A DNA stretch of 64,000 nt. Origin: Mesostigma viride. Its lineage: Eukaryota > Streptophyta > Mesostigmatophyceae > Mesostigmatales > Mesostigmataceae. A program made the translations under genes and the position numbers. Of this stretch, positions 56,393 through 64,000 are shown in pieces; positions within the stretch are counted from its first letter, which is position 1, and each line of letters begins with the position of its first letter. Location of the stretch: the NCBI GenBank assembly GCA_009746045.1, contig RPFO01000072.1, forward strand, positions 2,051,985-2,115,984. Direction: 5' to 3'. The notes beneath the pieces were generated by a model. The model was not told the DNA's origin. It worked only from the letters and a program-made list of their open reading frames with translations, and did not search any database.

Positions 56393-56785
56393 TCAGTCCT
56401 TTTTAACAACAGTAATGGATAGGGAACCGAATTCCAAGGTGAGAGGAGTATCTAAGCTAGATGAGGATGCAGCCCTATTAGGGGGAGACGAAGGAGGGGT
56501 AGCAAAATCTAGAGCTTCTACAGGAGGGCGACCATGAGGAGTAGAACGTACGTGTAGACCTAGATCTGATACGCTATGGTCTATAAGGAATTGTTGAGCT
56601 TCCTCGAAGGTAACAAATTTCTTATACCTAATTACATTATATGTACGGTTTTGCACTATCTTCCTAGCATCTGACCAAGAGAGGAAAATGGCTGACCATT
56701 GAGGGGTAATAACTACGTAATACTTAGCTAAACTATTATCACTAGATGAATGGGAAGGCGCAGTAAAAACACGACGTTGACTCAT
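56393..56785 (-). CDS. Small 5' ORF with viroplasmin/RNase H1 hybrid-binding-like domain
   Basis: 130 residues, ATG at 56785. Residues about 20-70 contain AKYYVVITPQWSAIFLSWSD, YNVIRYKKFVTFEEAQQFL: the pattern 'YYVV..G..GIF.SW.DA...V......KKF.T..EA..FL' of the domain found at the N-terminus of eukaryotic RNase H1 and in caulimovirus viroplasmin, which binds RNA-DNA hybrids. The remainder is Ser/Pro-rich, ending LEFGSLSITVVKKD, a tail also kept in element 1. It lies between 5' LTR and gag, separate from the pol RNase H. A separate hybrid-binding ORF upstream of gag is unusual for Ty3 elements. Confidence 0.75.
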   Translation of the reverse strand: MSQRRVFTAPSHSSSDNSLAKYYVVITPQWSAIFLSWSDARKIVQNRTYNVIRYKKFVTFEEAQQFLIDHSVSDLGLHVRSTPHGRPPVEALDFATPPSSPPNRAASSSSLDTPLTLEFGSLSITVVKKD

Positions 56786-57318
56786 GATAACTCACCTGGC
56801 GTGTCTTGTGATGTCAAGCTAGACGAGGTAGGGGTAGGCGACTTAGCTTGACGATCTGGATCACCGAAGGAAGAAGGAGGGCGGGAGTTTCCAGCTCTCG
56901 TCCTAAGTCAGCGGCCGGATATCCCAGCGCTCGTCCTAACACAGCGCCCCGTAACTCTGCGGGTGCGGCCGTCTAATAAAGCAGCAGCACAAGGAAAAAG
57001 GTGTAGGTACTGCGACGCTAATCGTCTCCGAACAGTAATACTCCCCTATCTAAGGCAGGAAACAACCGTAAGCAGGAAAACAAGGCGAAGGACAGGCTAA
57101 CTACGAAAGGATTTATCCGCTGTGAGCAGGTCTAGCTTCTAGGTAAAGCGTGTCCCGAAACGGGCAGCACGACGCTCCTAGCTTGAAGGCGACCCGCCCA
57201 TTACCTATCAAGGAAGTGTCGACTTCTTGTTCCTGGACGCGGAAGGGGTCTTGAAAAGGTGTATGTGGCAAGGGATAGTCGTCTCGTTCACTACCTACTG
57301 AAGTTCCTCCGGAACCAT
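56786..57318 (-). other. Leader of Ty3 element 2 with primer-binding-site candidate
   Basis: On the minus strand the LTR is followed by A and then TGGTTCCGGAGGAAC (57317-57303), the position of a primer-binding site. The tRNA is not identified. No other feature is visible. Confidence 0.5.
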
Positions 57319-57891
57319 TGTTACGCCGCGGATATCTACCTCCACCTCTACCTCTAATGGGCCTGATACTACCTAAACTGGTCAGACCTCCTCTACTTAA
57401 CCCTCTGGCGAAAGACGAACGTGACGGAGCTGATCTCAATGCATTAACGTAAGTGTTACTATAATACGCCATACAACCATTTATCAAAACCCGTTTACTC
57501 CAGGAATAGAGGAAGGAAACACAACTACACTGCCGTGACCCAAGCCTAAATGTGTCAATTCACTTAACACACGCCGAGTGCACACACAAGGGGTAGAACG
57601 CGCATAAATGGTCACCAACGGTCCAACACGCTCGGGCCGACATGGCCCTCGCCTACAGGTGCACGCTGGTCCACTAAATCTACTGATGCACGCTGGTCCA
57701 CTACATTCTACCACAGGATCAGGACCACTAGTAAAGTACGCGGCGCGGCGCCCAACGGCACCCAATGTACCACAGTACTGTTACGAGGACAATAATGTCC
57801 CGGTAGGAGCCTAAACGTAAACCTAGGGACAACCGAGGCAAAGGACCTAATTTACGTCCGTAACTACAACGAATTGTTACGCGACGTAACA
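57319..57891 (-). repeat. 5' LTR of Ty3 element 2
   Basis: 573 bp, same as 45491-46063. It presumably contains the promoter and poly(A) site. Confidence 0.95.
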
Positions 57892-59295
57892 CCCCCTTCC
57901 CCTTTGTGCAAGCTGTGCAGGATTCTTACCTCGGGATCCAACAGGCTTGCGACCTCGTCCGCCCCGCTCAAGCCGTCCACCGCTGCCTGCCCCGGGGCAC
58001 GCCCGGCATGTCCAGTGTCGTCAGTCCTATAGTGTCTTCCCTGCCTGCAGCGTTCATGAAAAACAACAAAAGACCTATACGCGGGTATACTACACGGTGC
58101 CGACTGGATGGGTCTGCATGCGAGCTTGAACGATCAGGCCCGAAGGCTTGGCTTCACTCCGTTTCCCTTGAAGGGAGCTTGGGGTCCGCATTCCTGCGCG
58201 CCCTCCCCATGAGCGCTTTGTTCACGCTGCATGTTCCGGCCCTTTACGCCATTGCTCTCCGCCACCAGCTACTGTTTGCCCCGCAAACGGCTCTCATCAC
58301 GGCGGGTGCGTCCAGCGGCAGCTGCGGACTTGCGCTGGATACTATTGGGACGCACTACATCGCGTGCCTGGATGGCAAGCAGAACCAGAACTGGTTCCTC
58401 TATCTCCATACCGCTCTCCTCCGGGTGCATGGTGTGTGCCATGGTTCGGTCGGTCTTTCCCCACTCCACCATCAAGTGCGAGGACGCGGATGGGGCCGCC
58501 CTCTACTCACCCAACCACCGCCCCGACAATACCGTGCTTGACTATACGACGGGCAGGGTTGCCACCTGCTCATCGATGTCCGTCTCCGTGGCTCGGCCGC
58601 TCTCCGGTCGCCACATATCCTCCGGGCAGCTGCGGATGCCGGCGCTGCTGCGGCTGTGGCTGAGCGCGACAAGTTTGCCTCCTTAGTACGGCAATGTGGG
58701 GCCCCACCGGGTGATCCCCTTTGTCCTTGAGGAGTTCGGGGCCATGGGCCCCAAGGCAGCGGAGTTTTTCCACAAGTGCTGCCAGCGCCGTGAAGACCGC
58801 CTCGACCTGGAGGGCCCCTCCAGGTCGAGCCTGACCGGGTCAGACCGCCCCGTGGTCTGCCCGCACGTGGTCCTCGTATTGGCGGCAGCGCCTGTCACTC
58901 GCCCTCACTCGCACTGTGGCTGATGTGTTATTCCGCCGCATCCGGGCCGACTTTGTTGCGACCCATGCCATCTAGATCCCTCCCAGGCCTGCCGCATGGT
59001 GGGCCGGCAACAATGTTGCTGCGTGTCGTAGTTTTGTGATGTAGTTGTACGTTGTGCAGCTGGCGTGATCCTTGGATGTCCGTGTCAGATTCCTATTAAT
59101 TTCTTCAGGGTTCTTCTCCTTTAATTTCGGGCTTTTAATCCTTATGTTGCATGCCCATCTCACCTCCATAATCTATCATTCTCAATAAATATCTACCTAC
59201 ATTAAAGACCATAAATATAGCCGTACGCGGGCTGTTTGCTTTGGTTTGAGTGATTTCACTCTGCTGTAAGTAATTATATTATTATATTATATTTT
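57892..59295 (+). pseudogene. LINE ORF2 fragment, C-terminal part and 3' UTR
   Basis: Continuation of the LINE cut by Ty3 element 2. SYLGIQQACDLVRPAQAVHR follows the RT part; then, after several frame changes, a C-terminal region with ALYSPNHRPDNTVLDY, LLIDVRLRG, EEFGAMGPKAAEFFHKCCQR and the end RIRADFVATHAI with stop at about 58975. The 3' UTR includes the reverse-complement partner of 14585-14640 and ends in a TTATATTATATT tail at about 59295. Stops and shifts make it inactive. Confidence 0.85.
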
Positions 59296-59804
59296 TAAAT
59301 ATAGACCATTGTCTCCTTGATAGACCATCGGCTCAAACGGGTTCAGCCCCTCGGACCCCCCCCCCCCCCCCGACTCAACCAGGAAATCGTGCGCCATCGA
59401 TACAACAAAAGGGGGCGATACATGGGCTCGGTAACGACAAAACCGAGCGCTGCTGGCGCTGCGGATTATTTTGTGCTCATGAAGGCACACGTGCGGTGTG
59501 GAGTGTGCTTTCCGGGTTGCGTGATGCCGGAGCCATCGAGACACCATCGATCCTGCCTCATCGTTTTATAATTTTGTCGGCGTTTCCAAGCGTTCATCGA
59601 AGCGTCAAGAAAACTTTCTCATTTCTAAGACATTCTGGTTACACAAACCCAGTGTTTCTGTGTACGCACCGCGGAGAAAAGATTTTCGGCGAGCTCTTCG
59701 TATGAGCTCTTCCTGATATACATACGTCTTTTGCCTGGCCACTCACCGAGCGATTGCACGAACGTCACGGATACGTTAAGTTTTTGCCAATACTGGAAAC
59801 GTGC
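59296..59804. other. Spacer upstream of the binding-protein gene
   Basis: Contains a MITE end (TTGTCTCCTTGATAGACCAT at 59309) flanked by ATAGACCAT repeats and a C homopolymer at 59357-59372. Presumed 5' flank and 5' UTR of the next gene; no TATA box stands out. Confidence 0.5.
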
Positions 59805-62800
59805 ATGGCCTGGCCGGCATGGTTTACCGCTTTATTCCTGCTGCTCGCGTGGCCGAGCGTTACTTCTGCCCAAATCCAAGGGGATACTGCATTCTTTTGC
59901 CCATGCTTCGATCGGGGCTCGGCAAGGCTTTCTTTTCTCATGCACTACCGCGAACCAACAACAGTTGCAGGAGTGCTACTGCGCAGCGGTGTTCATCAAG
60001 CCGCTCGAGATCGCGGCATGCAACTAAGAGAGCATTTCCCCGCCCAAGTTTTTGATGTAAGCCTGTTTTTCTGGATTTCCAAGCTCAGAGTCAGATTTAG
60101 CTTCCCTTCCTCTCCAGTTTTTTCTGATCATTTGTTCGTGATTGAAAATTTCTTTTTGCAGGTTTGTTAGCTGCACGTGAAGTAATCAAGCAAAGTTGGC
60201 TGAGTTTACAAGATTGATTAGCGTCCGTTCTAGTTGTGCGATGCAACGTGCCCGTCACCAGACATTTACTACCTGAAAACAAAGGAGTTCTAGTTAAAGT
60301 AAGACCATCATGTACTGCTGATAAACCCTAAACTAGGCAGGTATGTCTACTTTGATAGTAAACGTGACCTTCTTTTTCCTTCCCTCCTCTGGACAGGCAG
60401 CGGAATCAGTATGATTTAGAAGTGTTGCTTCATGTTCTAACTTGCCATATCTTGTTGTCTTGTTGATACCTTGTTGCTGCCTTCATGGCGCTGTCTGCAA
60501 TATGGTTACACTTTCCTATGGCTTCTGCTGCTTTCCCTGGCCACATGGGTCTCCTCGTCCTGCCACGCAGATCACGGAAGCCATTGATTTCCTGGATGAA
60601 GAGATCCAGGGGGAGACGGAAGCCATCGTTACCACCCTGATTAACCAGCAGGTACACACATGGGCATCTGCTCCTGCGTACACTTCACGAGGGGGTGACC
60701 CCAATCATGTGGTCCGCTTGCTTGGCCATAGGTGGTCACGTTCGCATTACATAAGGTTTTTCCAAAATAGTGAATCGCTATGCTGCCACTCCATGTGTTG
60801 GAACTGGCAACATGTTTATCTGCCAGTAATCTGTAATCTGTCTTCGTCCTAGTAATCTGTATGTCTGAGTCTTTTACATAAAACGCTATCGTTTGTTCTA
60901 AATGAGTCTTCCGTGTGCGTGACGCTGCGTACCTGCATGCGTGCATGCACACTACCACGCATGGTCGCTTGACTTGCCCGTCTCATGCCTCTATGTAGTG
61001 GCTGGTGCGTCTGCACCACCCTTGTGCTGCATGCAGGTACTTCCTTCCCTGTGGGCCGCCAATGGCGCAGGGATCCCCGTGTATGTCGTCGGCGGTGCGC
61101 CCCTGGACCTGCTGTCCGCGCTGCAGGTCAGGGAGCAGTCCACGGGACCCCTGCGCGCGTCCCTGCGCTACATCGGTCAGGATGTCGACACGGGCATCGG
61201 TATGCTGGCAACGCGGCTCATGGGCGCGGGTATCACCCACGTGGAGTGTGTGACCACCGAGGTCGGGAGCACGCTGCACATACGCAGGTGCCAGTCCCTG
61301 GTCGAGATATTTCAGGACGCAGGCCTGACGGGCGCGTGGCACCTGCGTGCCGCGCTTATCTTCGATTTGCTCGTGTACTTGCGAGAGTCGTTCGAAGTGA
61401 GCTTGGGGGCTATCCCTGGGCATGAAATCGCGTTAGTAGTGATGGACTCTTTTGTGTACAGCAACGTCCGGGGCCCCCTGCGGCAAGGCAGCAAGAGTGA
61501 TGCCACGTTGGTGGTGTATGAGACGTCGGTGCAAGCGATGAAGGACATCCGGGATGGGTATAATGTGGTCGCGGTGGATAACAGCTACTACACCCAGGGG
61601 TACCTGGCGTTTGCGCTGGCAGCAGCAGAGCTGCAGACGGGGCAGATGATCACGTCGGACATCTCCCTCACCCCCGCCATTTACGGCAGCAAAGATGTAA
61701 GCAATGACAAAAAAGTAAGGAGAGTGTATAAGGGGCCAACCGATGCTGTCCACTGCATACTTTTTCCTTCAAGTAAATAGGTCTACTGCACTCATGTATG
61801 GCTTAATGGAAAATTCACTCATGGATGGCATTCTTCCTGCATTCACAGGATTGCTGTCTGTTGACTGGAAGCTCCACTGGGCTTGACACGGTACAACATG
61901 ACCATGCCATCTTCCCCAGCAGTCCCCTAGCTGCCGAGCCCTATTCGCCCCTACAGCGGGTAGATGTGGTGCTGATGGCTCATGCACAGGGTCGATGGCA
62001 TAGTTTCAAAATCTCCGCACCCGCTTGCTCATCTGCGGCCCGTATTTTGCACCTGTTTTTGCACCGAGACATATCCGTGCTGGCCATTGCCCATCCATGC
62101 CGCAGCTGCTGCTTGCAAACAAACGCCCATTACACCATTTATCCACCCAGTAGCTGCACCTCCGACATCTCTAAACTGTTAATTGGACAGATAGCAAAGG
62201 CCGCACCCTATCAGATACGCGGTTTACGGATGTAATGTACTTTGTGAGTTGACCCACATTGCCTCCCAGGCCTTTGGTCGAGCTGCAGGAAGATTGCCGC
62301 CTGACCTGCATGCTGATGGCAACCTCTCGCCTTTTGAGTCTAGCAGCAAAGGGCGGGTGCCAGAATTACCCGCATCAGAGATGAACGGATCCACTGTTCT
62401 TGGATTTGCCCCTTTGCTCTGGCCTACCTTTTCACTTGGACTTGCCGCGTGTTTGATTTGCCTTGCCGCTTTGCAACGACTCGCCTCTTTGCTTTGTCTT
62501 TGCATGTCACAATTGACCTGCCTCTTTGCTTTGTCCGTGGTATGGTTGCTGCAGGCCCTGCCGGTGACGGATGACACTTTGAGGCGCGAGGTGTGCCGTG
62601 TGGAAAGGAACCCCGTGTGCGGGGACCCTGGGGTGGCACCGGTGAGCCCATCGGGATGCCACTGCTTTGACCGGAGCCTTATTCGGTTCAAGTTAATCAG
62701 TGGACTTCCTGTACGGGTGCCCTGGATGCACTTGTTGTGGCAAGGGCTCAAGGATGCGCAGCGGGACATACCAGGGTCCACCTTTGACTGGTGAGCAGCT

Positions 62801-64000
62801 GAAAATGTGCTGGGCGTTGTAGGAAGGCACCCGGCGTGTTTGAGCTTTCTATGTTGCAGCTGGGTTGATCATGATGCTTTGATTATAAGCCATGGTGCTT
62901 TAATTAGAAGCTGCAATGTAGGAAGCTTATCCAAACGGAGGATCTCAAACAGCTATTCGGGTGGGCATGACTGGCAGCTATAGGCTGGTACGTGACGAAT
63001 GTGTGTGCTATGCGTGTTCTACCGCTTTGCAAGGCACTGGCTTGCGAGGTCTTTGGATTCCAGTTTTACAATTTGTCAATATTCACATTGAAGCAGGGCC
63101 CATCTCAGGGAGGTTCATCGTCTCATTGACATCACGCACTTCATAACCCCCGGGCCAATCGTCCTCGCACCCATTTACCTACGCAGAATGTCATGGGATG
63201 GATACCTGCTGTGTTCCTGGTATATTGGCCAGCTAAGTGGCTGGCTGGTTGGCTGACGGGCTGCCTGATGGACGTGACTGAATGGTTGGGTTGGTTGGTT
63301 GGTTGGTTGGTTGGAGGGGTGGGTGGGTGGGTGAGTGGGTGGGTGGGTTGGTGGGTTGGGGGGTGGGTGGGCGGGCGGGCGGGCGGGCGGGCGGGCGGGC
63401 GGCGGGCGGGCGGCGGCGGGCGGGCGGGCGGCGGCGGGCGGGCGGGCGGGCGGGCGGGCGGGCGGGCGGGCGGGCGGCGGGCGGCGGGCGGGCGGGCGGG
63501 GGGCGGCGGGCGGGCGGCGGGCGGGCGGGCGGGCGGCGGCGGGCGGGCGGGCGGGCGGGCGGGCGGGCGGGCGGGTGGGGGTGGGGTGGGGTGGTGGGGG
63601 GTGGGGTGTGTGTGTGGGGGGGGGGGGGGGGGGGGGGGGGTAGGTGGATTATAAATGAATGAGGGACGGAGATGAAGGAGGGACGGAGGGACAGACGGAT
63701 GGTGGATGGCTTTGTAGGCTGCCTGCCTTTGGTGGCTGCTTGTCCTGGGGGACTGCTTACCCTTATGCCCTGCCACCTGCAGTTCTATTCGCTGCCTCCC
63801 AAAACCTAGTCCTGCCCCCTGTTATTTTTTCCTCACCCCGAAGACCGATGCTGACAAACCAACCCTGGCCACATACTCGGGTGCTTGGTGACTCATGTGC
63901 AAGGCAAGTGAACACGGACACTGCCTTCCTTGACCTTGAGGAGTATACCCAGGTTGCGAACGGCAGCAAGTACGTCGGCGCCATCTGTGTAGACACCCTC
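59805..64000 (+). CDS. Secreted or receptor protein with tandem periplasmic-binding-protein-like domains (5' end)
   Basis: Exons 59805-60056, 60571-60651, 61037-61696, 62555-62790 and 63904 to beyond the window, GT-AG borders and matching phases, 442 residues so far. MAWPAWFTALFLLLAWPSVT with SA-Q is a signal peptide (ATG at 59805). Domain 1, about residues 25-330, has type 1 periplasmic-binding-protein signatures: GVHQAARDRGMQL, EAIVTTLINQQ, GIPVYVVGG, YIGQDVDTGIGMLATRL, MKDIRDGYNVVAVDNSYYTQ, GYLAFALAAAELQTGQ. A Cys-rich linker (NPVCGDPG, GCHCFDRS) leads to domain 2, starting RFKLISGLPVRVPWMHLLWQ. Such domains bind sugars or other small ligands and in protists often form the outside part of receptors (class C GPCR, cyclase or kinase types). 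The effector part lies right of the window. Confidence 0.8.
61697..62554. other. Intron 3 of the binding-protein gene
   Basis: Ends in a pyrimidine-rich stretch with TTTGCTTTG/TTTGCCTTGCC repeats (62395-62550) before the acceptor at 62554. No other feature. Introns 60057-60570 and 60652-61036 are likewise plain. Confidence 0.6.
63280..63650. repeat. GGTTG, GGGCGGGC and poly-G arrays in intron 4
   Basis: A (GGTTGGTT) stretch passes into (GGGC)n/(GGCGGGCGGGCG) from about 63360 to 63580 and then G runs to about 63640. ORFs with Ala-Gly-Arg repeats here are artefacts. Confidence 0.95.

Larger units (their letters stand above)
45491..57891 (-). mobile_element. Ty3/gypsy chromovirus-type element 2
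   Basis: 12.4 kb on the minus strand. Both LTRs are 573 bp and I saw no difference between them; target duplication CCCCC (45486-45490, 57892-57896). Order on the minus strand: 5' LTR, leader, small viroplasmin-like ORF, nested ORF1 retroposon, gag, pol, integrase, chromodomain, extra ORF, polypurine tract, 3' LTR. It interrupts a LINE. LTR identity suggests a young insertion, but a gag core deletion, a G-run shift at the RNase H/integrase border, a shift before the chromodomain and shifts in the extra ORF make it probably non-autonomous. Confidence 0.95.

Noticed and set aside
63141-63776. Pro/Ala/Arg-rich ORFs on both strands in intron 4
   Set aside because: Produced by (GGGC)n and poly-G arrays.

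Overview
The window is eukaryotic nuclear DNA, probably from a repeat-rich, GC-rich single-celled eukaryote (alga or protist); I cannot name the genus from sequence alone. The evidence is intron-rich genes with strict GT-AG splice sites (donors mostly GTGAGx or GTAAGx), long microsatellites, and nested chromovirus-type Ty3/gypsy and non-LTR elements. I see no prokaryotic operons, rRNA, tRNA or CRISPR.

Layout. (1) 717-10827, plus strand: the last 13 recognised exons of a transmembrane adenylyl cyclase (six membrane segments plus a class III catalytic domain, ending in a stop). Its introns are full of tandem repeats and partial copies of its own exons. (2) 12.3-15.6 kb: a decayed ORF1-bearing retroposon, hit by a TIR element and by a 5'-truncated LINE with a 19-bp target duplication. 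(3) 15.6-18.9 kb: hexanucleotide arrays. (4) 19.04-22.5 kb: a perfect 296-bp inverted repeat next to two unrecognised ORFs, then a 172-bp satellite. (5) 24272-40642: Ty3/gypsy element 1 (plus), inserted in a second ORF1 retroposon copy (about 23.8-24.27 and 40.64-42.13 kb) and itself carrying a retroposon fragment and a 6.7-kb DNA transposon. (6) 42157-43079: a 0.9-kb (ATGG)n tract. (7) 45491-57891: Ty3/gypsy element 2 (minus), with equal-length, apparently identical LTRs, inserted in a LINE (about 44.6-45.49 and 57.9-59.3 kb) and carrying an ORF1-only retroposon. (8) 59805-64000 and beyond: the first five exons of a secreted or receptor-type protein with two periplasmic-binding-protein-like domains.

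The two host genes are unrelated in sequence but both look like sensing or signalling parts (cAMP synthesis; extracellular ligand binding). The roughly 47 kb between them is mostly mobile DNA. The two Ty3 elements have complementary defects: element 1 keeps the gag core but has lost integrase and chromodomain; element 2 keeps these but has lost the gag core. Both carry an extra ORF downstream of pol, and element 2 also carries a small 5' ORF with a viroplasmin/RNase H1 hybrid-binding-like domain.
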